Shown: one piece after another, positions 17,524 through 25,181 of the stretch
Numbering within the stretch: the stretch's first letter is position 1
How the letters are laid out: each line of letters starts with the position of its first letter
Source: Silicimonas sp.
GTDB lineage: Bacteria > Pseudomonadota > Alphaproteobacteria > Rhodobacterales > Rhodobacteraceae
NCBI GenBank assembly: GCA_013002465.1
Contig: JABDJO010000122.1
Span: 1-54,618, forward strand
Direction of reading: 5' to 3'
Length of the DNA stretch: 54,618 nucleotides
The notes under the pieces: generated by a model
Databases searched by the model: none
Told to the model about the DNA's origin: nothing
Seen by the model: the letters and a program-made list of their open reading frames with translations, nothing else
Program-made: the position numbers and the translations under genes

Positions 17524-17909
17524 TTGGTATTGTGATCGTGGCGCACGGCGGGTTGGCACCCGAGTATCTGGCGGCAGTCGAACATGTCGTCGGCAAGCAG
17601 CCGGGTGTGCAAGCCATTTCGATTGCCCCGGATCACGACCGCGATGCCAAGCAAGCCGAGATTTGCGCGGCGGCCGACAAGGTCGATTCAGGCGACGGTG
17701 TGGTTGTGGTTACGGACATGTTTGGTGGTTCGCCGTCCAACCTTTCGTTGAGGGCCTGCAATCCATCCGATCGGAAAATCCTGTTCGGAGCGAATTTGCC
17801 CATGCTGATCAAGCTTGCCAAATCGAGGCATAAACCACTGAAAGACGCGGTCGATGCTGCCTTGGCGGCCGGGCGCAAGTACATTGATTGTTTCGAAGGC
17901 AGCAGTTGA
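17520..17909 (+). CDS. PTS EIIA component, mannose family
   Basis: A 129-residue EIIA-Man domain with the phosphoacceptor His9 in [12 protein letters not shown] and the typical [17 protein letters not shown] stretch. It starts with GTG, and this start overlaps the TGA of rapZ. No sugar-specific IIB or IIC gene is close by, so, as in other Alphaproteobacteria, it should act in a regulatory phosphorelay (EI to HPr to EIIA) and not in sugar uptake. The alphaproteobacterial gene is often called manX or ptsM. Known targets in relatives include ChvG-ChvI and potassium or carbon storage control; the target here is not shown. Confidence 0.9.
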   Translation: MIGIVIVAHGGLAPEYLAAVEHVVGKQPGVQAISIAPDHDRDAKQAEICAAADKVDSGDGVVVVTDMFGGSPSNLSLRACNPSDRKILFGANLPMLIKLAKSRHKPLKDAVDAALAAGRKYIDCFEGSS

Positions 17910-17915
17910 CGTGAT

Positions 17916-18194
17916 ATGGCTGGCGATGTGACCAGGATACATACCATCGTGAACGAAAAGGGGCTTCATGCGCGGGCGTCGGCGAAACTCGTCGAGGTGG
18001 TCGAGGAGTTTGATGCCGAGGCTACTGTATCCAAGGACGGGATGAGCGTGACCGGTGACAGTATCATGGGGTTATTGATGCTTGCTGCCTCTCGTGGAAC
18101 TCAGATCGAAGTGACGACAAGCGGCGCCGAGGCCGAGGCTTTGGCGGTCGCCATCGAGGAACTCGTTGCCAGTCGCTTTGGCGAGGACATGTAA
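17916..18194 (+). CDS. HPr family phosphocarrier protein
   Basis: A 92-residue HPr. The phosphorylated histidine is His18 in NEKGLHARASAK and the HprK target serine is Ser49 in VTGDSIMGLLML, so both regulatory sites are kept. It is six bases downstream of the EIIA gene. It should carry phosphate from enzyme I (not in this window) to EIIA and be tuned by HprK. The sequence is closer to the nitrogen-PTS NPr type than to the sugar-PTS HPr. Confidence 0.93.
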   Translation: MAGDVTRIHTIVNEKGLHARASAKLVEVVEEFDAEATVSKDGMSVTGDSIMGLLMLAASRGTQIEVTTSGAEAEALAVAIEELVASRFGEDM

Positions 18195-18197
18195 GCG

Positions 18198-19076
18198 ATG
18201 GCTGAACAGGCTGCCAATTCGCCCGGTGACGATCTGACCAACGCCGACGGTTATATTCCCTATGACAAGCGCCGCCTGAGCTATGCCAACACGTTTCCCC
18301 ATTCCGGCAAACGTGGGGTCATCCGGGCGATGGAGTGGTCGACGGGCAAGTTGAGGCTGTTGCGGTTGATACGTCAGTTCGAACGTGAAGGGGTTGAAAC
18401 GGGTCAGGGCTTCTGGCCGCACGCACTGCGCGTCATGGGCATAACGCTGGAAACGCCAGCTTCCGAGGTTCAGCGCATTCCCTCAAGTGGACCGGTCGTT
18501 GTCGTGGCCAATCATCCCCACGGCCTTGTTGACGGCATGGTATTGGCGGATCTGATCGGCCGGGTTCGCACCGACTACAAGATACTTACCCGCTCGCTGC
18601 TGACCGGTATCCCCGAGATCGAACAATTCATGATCTCGGTGCCGTTTCCGCATGAAGAAAACGCGATCCAGAAAAGCCTTGAGATGCGAAAATCCACCAT
18701 GGCCCATCTTGCAGCTGGCGGTGTTGTCACGCTTTTTCCATCCGGCGTTGTGGCATCGTCGGACACTTGGTGGGGCCCGGTCGTGGAGCGTGACTGGAAT
18801 CCCTTCACCGCCAAGATGGTGATCAAGTCCGGGGCAACGGTTGTGCCGATCCGGTTTCCCGGTGCAAATTCGCGCGCGTATCAGATAGCCGATAAGATCA
18901 GTGCGACCATGCGACAGGGGCTGCTGTTGCACGAGGTTGTCCATGCTTTGAATCGACCACAACGCCCGCACATCGGCGAACCTTTCGCGGCGGGCGAGAT
19001 TGAAAAACGCCGAGCCGCCCCACGCGAATTAATGGAATGGATGCGAGCCGAAACCTTGTCGCTTGGCAAGGCCTAG
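18198..19076 (+). CDS. Lysophospholipid acyltransferase family protein (PlsC-like)
   Basis: A 292-residue acyltransferase of the LPLAT superfamily. Motif I is VANHPHGLVDG (an HX5D variant seen in the OlsA/hemolysin-like branch), motif II lies around the HEENAIQKSLEMRKS segment, motif III is VVTLFPSGVVAS and motif IV is TVVPIRFPGANS. It probably transfers acyl groups to a lysolipid at the inner membrane, contributing either to phospholipid or to ornithine-lipid synthesis; which one is undecided. It starts three bases after the HPr gene, so it shares the chvG-PTS operon. Its stop overlaps the end of hbd on the other strand by four bases. Confidence 0.82.
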   Translation: MAEQAANSPGDDLTNADGYIPYDKRRLSYANTFPHSGKRGVIRAMEWSTGKLRLLRLIRQFEREGVETGQGFWPHALRVMGITLETPASEVQRIPSSGPVVVVANHPHGLVDGMVLADLIGRVRTDYKILTRSLLTGIPEIEQFMISVPFPHEENAIQKSLEMRKSTMAHLAAGGVVTLFPSGVVASSDTWWGPVVERDWNPFTAKMVIKSGATVVPIRFPGANSRAYQIADKISATMRQGLLLHEVVHALNRPQRPHIGEPFAAGEIEKRRAAPRELMEWMRAETLSLGKA

Positions 19077-19948
19077 CGAGTCGGGACAGGCGGGTCTTCC
19101 CGATAGTCGTAGAATCCACGATCAGTTTTTCGCCCCAGCCAACCGGCCTCGACATATTTCGTTAAAAGTGGGCAGGGCCGATACTTGGTGTCTGCCAGAC
19201 CGTCATGCAGGACGTTCATGATCGCCAGGCAGGTGTCCAGCCCGATGAAATCCGCCAGTTCAAAGGGCCCCATGGGGTGGTTTGTGCCGAGCTTCATGGC
19301 GGAATCGATCGAGGCGACTGACCCGACACCTTCGTAAAGTGTATAGACGGCTTCGTTGATCATCGGCATCAGGATGCGGTTCACGATAAAGGCCGGGAAA
19401 TCCTCGGCCGTGGCCGAGGTTTTACCCAGACGGTCAACGACATCTTTCAAGGCCTGATAGGTGGCTTCGTCGGTGGCAATGCCCCGGATAAGTTCGACGA
19501 GTTGCATCACCGGAACCGGGTTCATGAAGTGAAAACCCATGAATTTCTCGGGCCGGTCGGTGCGACTGGCCAGGCGGGTGATCGAAATCGACGATGTGTT
19601 CGAGGTCAGGATCGTATGGGGTTCAAGGTGCGGGACCAGATCTTCGAAGATCGCTGCCTTCACCGCCTCTTTTTCCGTAGCGGCCTCGATGACCAGATCG
19701 GTTTTTCCCAAATCCGAAAGCTTCAATGTGGTCGTTATGCGGTTCAAAGCCTGTTCGGCTTGATCCGATGTGATTTTTTCCCGGGAAACCTGTCGCGCCA
19801 AATTGGATTCGATCAGGGTCAGCGCGTCGTCCAGCGCGCCCCGGTCGATGTCATTCAGAATGACGTCGTATCCTGCCAGCGCCAGAACATGGGCGATGCC
19901 ATTGCCCATCTGACCCGCGCCGATCACACCCACTTTGTTGATGCTCAT
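19073..19948 (-). CDS. 3-hydroxybutyryl-CoA dehydrogenase
   Basis: NAD(P)-dependent 3-hydroxyacyl-CoA dehydrogenase of 291 residues. The Rossmann motif GVIGAGQMGNGIAHV is at the N-terminus, the catalytic His-Glu region is MGFHFMNPVPVMQLVELIRG, and the C-terminal domain has NRILMPMINEAVYTLYEGV and GTNHPMGPFELADFIGLD. The start at 19948 has AAAGGAA at a fair distance; a frame extension of seven codons is not conserved. It is of the short HbdA/PaaH type and not the fused FadB type. It would work in butyryl-CoA/acetoacetyl-CoA metabolism and shares a strand with etfA and etfB, from which it is separated by a DUF6473 gene on the opposite strand. Confidence 0.92.
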   Translation of the reverse strand: MSINKVGVIGAGQMGNGIAHVLALAGYDVILNDIDRGALDDALTLIESNLARQVSREKITSDQAEQALNRITTTLKLSDLGKTDLVIEAATEKEAVKAAIFEDLVPHLEPHTILTSNTSSISITRLASRTDRPEKFMGFHFMNPVPVMQLVELIRGIATDEATYQALKDVVDRLGKTSATAEDFPAFIVNRILMPMINEAVYTLYEGVGSVASIDSAMKLGTNHPMGPFELADFIGLDTCLAIMNVLHDGLADTKYRPCPLLTKYVEAGWLGRKTDRGFYDYREDPPVPTR

Positions 19949-20096
19949 TGGAATGCCTGTTCCTTTCACGCGCGACCATAGGCGCTTGGTTAAACCCTGT
20001 GCAAGCCCGAGAGATCTTTAAAATTCTAGCTTTAGGACAATCTCAATCGGATCTGACGAAACTTGCCGAATTCGTGGCCTTCGCAAGGTGGAAAGC

Positions 20097-20990
20097 GTGC
20101 CAAGAGACGACCCAAACGGTGACCAGACGCCAATCGACTATCAGATCTGCTCTTATGCTGGTAGCCGTCTGTCCTTTCGCGGGCCAGCTGTGGCGCTGGA
20201 GCGCCCTTTTGTCGCCGTGCTTGGTGGGGCCGAGACATTTGGAAAATACGTGCCTGCCCCATATGCAGCCCTGCTGGCAGAGTGGATTGATCTGCCAGTC
20301 GCCAATTTCGGCGTCGCACAAGCGGGTTTGTCTTTGTTCAGTGAAGAACCCTGGCTGCTTGACGCCTGCTCGCGGGCCGAGGTGACGGTGATACAGGTTC
20401 TTGGCGCTCAGAATATGTCAAACCGGCTGTATTCCGTGCATTCACGGCGAAACGATCGGTTTCTTTCGGTGTCACCTGCTTTGCGAGACATGTTCCCCGA
20501 CGTCGATTTTTCCGGAATTAACTTTACCGGACATCTGCTTGCAACACTGGCAACGCAATCGCGCGCAAGTTTCCAGGTTCTTGTCGATGAACTGAAATGG
20601 GCCTGGGTTCAGCGGATGCGGCGCGTTCTCGACCTCATTCAGGGTGACATCATTCTTTTATGGATGTCGGAACGATGCCCTGATCGCGGTGGAAACCGCC
20701 ATGATCAGGAAGAACCGCATTATGTCGATCGTCAAATGCTGAATGCGGTTGCCGACAAGGTGGCGGGCATTGTCGAAGTTGTGGCAGAGCGAAATCAACC
20801 CAAGCTTGATGGAATGATCTTTGGCGAAGGTGAAGCGGACGCGGCAATGCGCTTGCCCGGGCCCTTTGCCCACCTGCAGGCGGCCGAAAAGCTGGCCATC
20901 GCATTGTCAGAAGTCAGAGGAGCCGCGGGCCAGCAAATGCGCGGGCCCGCGCCTGGATCAAAGCTTTTCAATCAGTTCGGGCACGGCTGA
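20097..20990 (+). CDS. DUF6473 family protein, SGNH-hydrolase-like
   Basis: A 297-residue protein of the DUF6473 family known from Rhodobacteraceae; function not established. I place the start at the GTG at 20097 behind AAGGTGG; a GTG three codons earlier is inside that site. The layout resembles an SGNH/GDSL hydrolase: a hydrophobic strand into VLGGAETFG (where the GDS nucleophile box would be), NFGVAQAGL (block II-like Gly), VIQVLGAQNMSN (block III-like Asn), and LPGPFAHLQAAEKLA near the end (block V-like His). The nucleophile serine appears replaced by Ala, so it may be inactive as an esterase. Its last 33 bases overlap the end of etfA convergently. Confidence 0.78.
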   Translation: MPRDDPNGDQTPIDYQICSYAGSRLSFRGPAVALERPFVAVLGGAETFGKYVPAPYAALLAEWIDLPVANFGVAQAGLSLFSEEPWLLDACSRAEVTVIQVLGAQNMSNRLYSVHSRRNDRFLSVSPALRDMFPDVDFSGINFTGHLLATLATQSRASFQVLVDELKWAWVQRMRRVLDLIQGDIILLWMSERCPDRGGNRHDQEEPHYVDRQMLNAVADKVAGIVEVVAERNQPKLDGMIFGEGEADAAMRLPGPFAHLQAAEKLAIALSEVRGAAGQQMRGPAPGSKLFNQFGHG

Positions 20991-21884
20991 GAACAGGTCA
21001 GCAACAAGGCCATAGTCCGCAACCTGAAAGATCGGCGCCTCTTCGTCCTTGTTGATGGCCACGATGACTTTCGAATCTTTCATGCCAGCGAGATGCTGAA
21101 TGGCGCCCGAAATGCCGACGGCGACATAAAGATCGGGGGCAACCACCTTGCCGGACTGTCCAACCTGCCAATCGTTCGGCGCATAACCGGAGTCGACTGC
21201 CGCCCGCGACGCGCCAACGGCGGCGCCCAGCTTGTCGGCCAGTTGTTCGATCAAGGCAAAATCCTCTTCCGAACCAACACCGCGCCCGCCCGAGACAACG
21301 ACACCGGCGCTGGTCAATTCCGGCCGGTCGCTTTCGGCGACCTTGTCTTCAACCCATTCCGACAGGCCCGGGTTTTCTGCGGCAGCGATCGATTCGACGG
21401 GGGCAGAGCCCGCCTCGTTCGCGGCATCGAATGTGGATGTGCGGATCGACACAACCTTCGTTGCATCGACTGATTTGACGGTTTGGATCGCATTACCGGC
21501 ATAGATCGGACGTTCGAAAGTGTCGCCATCGACGACGCCCGAAACATCCGAGATGACCATGACATCCAAGAGGGCAGCCACACGGGGCAGCACGTTCTTG
21601 GCGTCGGTCGTTGCTGGCGCCATGATGTGGCTATAGTCGCCGGCAAGCGAAACGATCAGTGCCGCTGTCGGTTCGGCCATCCGGTGACCAAGCGAGGCGT
21701 CTTCGGCGACCAGAACCTTTGAAACGCCATCAATCTTCGAGGCGGCCTGGCCGGCGGCAGCGGCGGTGGCTCCTGCGCATAGGACGACGACTTCGCCCAG
21801 TGATTTGGCTGCCGTAACGGATTTTGCAGTGGCATCCAAGTTCAATTCACCATCGGTGACTTCGGCAAGTAGAAGGACTGACAT
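20958..21884 (-). CDS. etfA: Electron transfer flavoprotein, alpha subunit
   Basis: A 308-residue ETF alpha subunit that with EtfB accepts electrons from acyl-CoA dehydrogenases (such as Mcd in this window) and passes them to ETF-quinone oxidoreductase. The N-terminal domain opens [15 protein letters not shown]. The C-terminal FAD domain has VVSGGRGVGSEEDFALIEQLADKLGAAVGASRAAVD, the ETF-alpha signature, and YVAVGISGAIQHLAGMKDSKVIVAINKDEEAPIF. It overlaps the etfB stop by one base (TGATG), so translation is coupled. The 3' end overlaps the DUF6473 gene by 33 bases. Confidence 0.96.
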   Translation of the reverse strand: MSVLLLAEVTDGELNLDATAKSVTAAKSLGEVVVLCAGATAAAAGQAASKIDGVSKVLVAEDASLGHRMAEPTAALIVSLAGDYSHIMAPATTDAKNVLPRVAALLDVMVISDVSGVVDGDTFERPIYAGNAIQTVKSVDATKVVSIRTSTFDAANEAGSAPVESIAAAENPGLSEWVEDKVAESDRPELTSAGVVVSGGRGVGSEEDFALIEQLADKLGAAVGASRAAVDSGYAPNDWQVGQSGKVVAPDLYVAVGISGAIQHLAGMKDSKVIVAINKDEEAPIFQVADYGLVADLFSAVPELIEKL

Positions 21885-22642
21885 CAGATGGCCCCCAATT
21901 CTTTAAGTTTCGTGACCAGTTCGTCCACCGACCCGACGATTTCGCCAGCCTTGCGGGCCTCGGGCTCGGTCGTCGAAACAATCACAAGCCGTGGGCTGGC
22001 ATCGACGCCGTAGTCTTCCGGAGTCCTCTCATCCAGCGGCTTTTTCTTCGCCTTCATGATGTTGGGAAGCGATGCGTACCTGGGTTCATTCAGCCTGAGA
22101 TCGACGGTCACGATGGCAGGCATCTTCACCTTGATGGTCTGCAGGCCGCCATCGACTTCGCGAGTCACGGTGGCGTTGTCACCATCAATCGAAAGCTCGG
22201 ATGCAAAGGTTGCCTGTGCCCAGCCCATCAACGCCGCCAGCATCTGGCCCGTCGCGTTCATGTCGTTGTCGATGGCCTGTTTGCCACACAGAACAAGGCC
22301 CGGTTGTTCTTCGTCAATTACACCCTTCAAAAGCTTGGCGACAGCCAAGGGTTCGATGTCGGTGTGAACGTCATCGGCCGCGACGATCAGGATCGCATGG
22401 TCGGCGCCCATGGCGAGAGCGGTCCGTAGAGTTTCCTGCGACTGCTTCACACCGATCGAGACCGCGATGACTTCGTCGGCCTTGCCAGCCTCTTTCAGAC
22501 GGATCGCTTCTTCGACTGCAATCTCGTCAAAAGGGTTCATGGACATTTTCACGTTCGCCAGATCGACACCGCTTCCGTCCGCCTTTACCCGGACTTTCAC
22601 GTTGTAGTCGATCACGCGTTTGACAGGCACCAGCACCTTCAT
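21884..22642 (-). CDS. etfB: Electron transfer flavoprotein, beta subunit
   Basis: A 252-residue ETF beta subunit that binds AMP. It starts at the ATG at 22642 with [20 protein letters not shown]; the upstream frame is not conserved. The segment [23 protein letters not shown] and the ETF beta signature region around [24 protein letters not shown], where the lysine-rich recognition loop lies, are present. It is the first gene of the etfB-etfA pair. A perfect 13-base palindrome lies about 50 bases upstream. Confidence 0.96.
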   Translation of the reverse strand: MKVLVPVKRVIDYNVKVRVKADGSGVDLANVKMSMNPFDEIAVEEAIRLKEAGKADEVIAVSIGVKQSQETLRTALAMGADHAILIVAADDVHTDIEPLAVAKLLKGVIDEEQPGLVLCGKQAIDNDMNATGQMLAALMGWAQATFASELSIDGDNATVTREVDGGLQTIKVKMPAIVTVDLRLNEPRYASLPNIMKAKKKPLDERTPEDYGVDASPRLVIVSTTEPEARKAGEIVGSVDELVTKLKELGAI

Positions 22643-22692
22643 GTGCGCAACTCCTCTATATTTCGAGGCGGGTTTATCGAAGCCGCCCAGTC

Positions 22693-22705
22693 TTGGACAG
22701 TCCAA
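22693..22705. promoter_or_regulatory. Perfect palindrome between etfB and the VOC gene
   Basis: TTGGAC-A-GTCCAA is a perfect inverted repeat in the 128-base divergent gap. It is 51 bases before the etfB start and 66 bases before the VOC protein start. The shape fits a dimeric repressor of the GntR, TetR or similar type; fatty-acid regulators would suit etfBA, but no regulator gene is near. Confidence 0.45.
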
Positions 22706-22770
22706 AATCGACACCAGCGCGATAGGAGACGTCGCGGCGTGCTATCTTTTCACGAATCACGGAGGTCAGA

Positions 22771-23139
22771 ATGGCAAAAGCACTGGGCGTCGGCGGATTG
22801 TTTATTCGGTCAAAGGACCCGAGAGGTCTGGCCAAATGGTACGAAACCCATCTGGGAATCAACCTTGCCCCAACCGATATGGAGATGTCGCCGTGGCAAA
22901 CGGACGCCGGGGTGACTGTGTTCGCACCATTTGCGGAAGACACCGACTACTTCCGTTCGGATAAATCATTCATGATCAACTTCCGGGTCGATGACATCAA
23001 GGCGCTTGTCGGCGAACTTCGGGATAAGGGGATCGAGGTGACGAACGAGCAGTCGATGGACGGTCTTGGTCATTTTGCCCACACCGAAGATCCCGAAGGC
23101 AACCCGATCGAGCTTTGGGAGCCGACCGAGTCGTCGTGA
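22771..23139 (+). CDS. VOC (glyoxalase/bleomycin resistance) family protein
   Basis: A 122-residue single-domain protein of the vicinal oxygen chelate superfamily, with two beta-alpha-beta-beta-beta modules. The first has LFIRSKDPRGLAKWYETHLGI and the second INFRVDDIKALVGELRDKGIEV and ends in HTEDPEGNPIELWEP, the usual DPxGNxIEL motif with Glu as a metal ligand. No reaction can be assigned. GGAGG lies at the right distance before the ATG. It is divergent from etfB and precedes the rhodanese-dnaA operon. Confidence 0.85.
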   Translation: MAKALGVGGLFIRSKDPRGLAKWYETHLGINLAPTDMEMSPWQTDAGVTVFAPFAEDTDYFRSDKSFMINFRVDDIKALVGELRDKGIEVTNEQSMDGLGHFAHTEDPEGNPIELWEPTESS

Positions 23140-23198
23140 CACGCCGCGCTTGGGTTTCTGTTGCGTGCAGGCGGCAACCATTCGCCTGCGGCGACGGC

Positions 23199-23312
23199 GA
23201 CTCCGGTCCCAAAAAATAAAAAATCGGGATTCGTCATTGGGTTTGTCCGAGTCAAGCGTAAAGGGTTGTTGATTGAGTCCCATCGGGACGTCTAGTTTCG
23301 GATTTGCGATTC
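23199..23312 (+). promoter_or_regulatory. GANTC cluster and likely promoter of the rhodanese-dnaA operon
   Basis: Five GANTC sites (23199-23203, 23228-23232, 23249-23253, 23275-23279, 23308-23312) occur in 114 bases. GANTC is the target of the alphaproteobacterial cell-cycle methylase CcrM. A likely housekeeping promoter, TTGATT (23269-23274) with a 16-base spacer to TCTAGT (23291-23296), carries one site in its spacer and another just after the expected start. A 7-base stem (23167-23173 with 23183-23189) lies further upstream. I see no cluster of TTATCCACA DnaA boxes here. Confidence 0.5.
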
Positions 23313-23338
23313 ACTTCGTCCTTGGGGGGACATGGTTG

Positions 23339-23782
23339 ATGGGACCGGGCAGTGGCGTCGGGGAGGTTAATCCCGACGAAGCATTTACTATTTTAAAGAA
23401 AGACGAGTCAGCCCGCCTTATCGATGTTAGGACACGCGCCGAGTGGGGTTTTGTCGGCGTACCTGACACACGGGAAATTGGGCAGACACCGATCTTCATC
23501 GAATGGTCTGCCTACCCAGACATGTCCGTGAACCCGGCTTTTGCCGCAGAGGTGGAGAATGCGATCGGGTCGGAGAATCCCGGAACGCTTCTTTTCATCT
23601 GTCGCTCGGGTGCACGATCCTTGCAGGCTGCTATGGCGGTCACCGAACACTTTGCCCGACAGGGCAAGTCGGTCACCTGCCTGAATGTTGCCGAAGGCTT
23701 TGAGGGAGACGTGGACGCATCGGGACACCGGGGCGGCCATAATGGATGGAAAGCCCGGGGGCTGACATGGCGTCAGTCGTGA
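23339..23782 (+). CDS. Rhodanese-like domain protein
   Basis: A single-domain rhodanese of 147 residues. The active-site loop is LLFICRSGARSLQAA with the catalytic cysteine in CRSGARS. DVRTRAEWGFVGVPD is the conserved N-terminal motif, and GFEGDVDASGHRGGHNGWKARGL near the end is typical of the small rhodaneses found in this group. The ATG at 23339 is preceded eight bases away by a G-rich ribosome binding site; the frame upstream is not conserved. It lies 24 bases before dnaA on the same strand, so the two are likely cotranscribed. Sulfur-transfer activity is inferred. Confidence 0.85.
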   Translation: MGPGSGVGEVNPDEAFTILKKDESARLIDVRTRAEWGFVGVPDTREIGQTPIFIEWSAYPDMSVNPAFAAEVENAIGSENPGTLLFICRSGARSLQAAMAVTEHFARQGKSVTCLNVAEGFEGDVDASGHRGGHNGWKARGLTWRQS

Positions 23783-23806
23783 AACAGAGGAAGCAGTGGG
23801 CCAAAA

Positions 23807-25165
23807 ATGACGAATCAAACCTGGGGACAGATACGCGAAAATCTTCTGACAACGGTCGGTAAGAACAACTATACAAACTGGATAGAGCCGCTGGAGTTTT
23901 CACAACTTGACGGCGGCGTGGCGACATTTCTGGTGCCAACGAACTTCATGGGCAACTGGGTGTCGCGGAACTTTGGCGATCATATTTTGCACGAGCTTTC
24001 GAAGTCGGGCGAAAAGGTCACGCGAGTCGAATTTTCGGTTCCCGACAGTGCCGTGATGGCGGCCCCGAAACCGCGTAAGGCGGAAGTCGGCAACAAGGCA
24101 AACAGCGAAGCCGGCGTCGGCGATGTTCCGGGTGCCCAACTGGATTCTCGGTTCACATTCGATTCTTTCGTTGTTGGCAAGCCGAACGAACTGGCTCATG
24201 CCGCCGCGCGCCGTGTCGCCGAAGGTGGCGCGGTCACGTTCAACCCTCTGTTCCTTTATGGCGGCGTCGGTCTGGGCAAAACCCACCTGATGCATGCAAT
24301 TGCCTGGGAGTTGCGCAAGCGGTCGCCCGAGTTGCGCGTCGTCTATCTTTCAGCCGAGCAATTCATGTACCGCTTTGTGCAGGCGTTGCGCGACAAGGAC
24401 ATGATCGCCTTCAAACAGCTTTTCCGCTCGGTCGACGTGTTGATGATCGACGACGTTCAGTTCATTGCCGGCAAGGACGCTACGCAGGAAGAGTTTTTTC
24501 ACACCTTCAATGCGCTGGTCGACCAAAACAAGCAGATCATCGTCAGTTCGGACCGGGCGCCAGCCGAAATCGACGGGATCGAGGACCGGATCGCCAGCCG
24601 TCTGCAATCCGGCTTGGTTGTGGATTTGCATCCGACGAACTATGAACTTCGGCTGGGCATTCTGCAGCAGAAAGTCGATCAGTTTTCGACCCAGTTTCCC
24701 AATCTTGTCATCAAGGAAGGTGTGCTTGAGTTTCTGGCGCATCGCATTTCGACCAACGTTCGCGTGCTTGAAGGCGCTTTGATGCGGCTATTTGCTTTCG
24801 GGTCCCTGGTCGGTCGTGAAATCACGATGGAACTGACGCAGGATTGTCTGGCTGATGTGTTGCGGGCGTCGGATCGGAAAATCACCGTCGAGGAAATCCA
24901 GCGCAAAGTCAGCGATCATTTCAACATTCGGCTGTCCGACCTGATCGGCCCCAAACGTGTGCGAACGTTTGCGCGGCCGCGCCAGATTGCCATGTATCTG
25001 GCCAAACAGTTGACAGCCCGTTCCCTGCCTGAGATCGGGCGCCGGTTCGGTGGTCGGGATCACACCACTGTCATGCACGGGGTGCGCCGGATCGAGGAAC
25101 TGATGCAAAAGGACAGCCAGATCGCCGACGATCTTGAACTGCTGCGCCGGTCGCTGGAGGCTTGA
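23807..25165 (+). CDS. dnaA: Chromosomal replication initiator DnaA
   Basis: Replication initiator of 452 residues. Domain I (1-85) begins MTNQTWGQIRENLLTTVG, followed by a short linker. The AAA+ domain has FTFDSFVVGKPNELAHAA, Walker A GGVGLGKTH at about 152-160 and Walker B VLMIDDVQFI. The C-terminal domain IV binds DnaA boxes with the signature GGRDHTTVMHGVRRIE. It lies downstream of a rhodanese gene. The usual order dnaA-dnaN-recF is kept except for a TauE-like gene inserted after it. Confidence 0.97.
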   Translation: MTNQTWGQIRENLLTTVGKNNYTNWIEPLEFSQLDGGVATFLVPTNFMGNWVSRNFGDHILHELSKSGEKVTRVEFSVPDSAVMAAPKPRKAEVGNKANSEAGVGDVPGAQLDSRFTFDSFVVGKPNELAHAAARRVAEGGAVTFNPLFLYGGVGLGKTHLMHAIAWELRKRSPELRVVYLSAEQFMYRFVQALRDKDMIAFKQLFRSVDVLMIDDVQFIAGKDATQEEFFHTFNALVDQNKQIIVSSDRAPAEIDGIEDRIASRLQSGLVVDLHPTNYELRLGILQQKVDQFSTQFPNLVIKEGVLEFLAHRISTNVRVLEGALMRLFAFGSLVGREITMELTQDCLADVLRASDRKITVEEIQRKVSDHFNIRLSDLIGPKRVRTFARPRQIAMYLAKQLTARSLPEIGRRFGGRDHTTVMHGVRRIEELMQKDSQIADDLELLRRSLEA

Positions 25166-25181
25166 GCCGACAAAACCTGCC

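Noticed and set aside
23140..23338. Origin of replication next to dnaA
   Set aside because: I see no cluster of TTATCCACA-type boxes and no clear AT-rich unwinding block; origin position in this group need not be beside dnaA.
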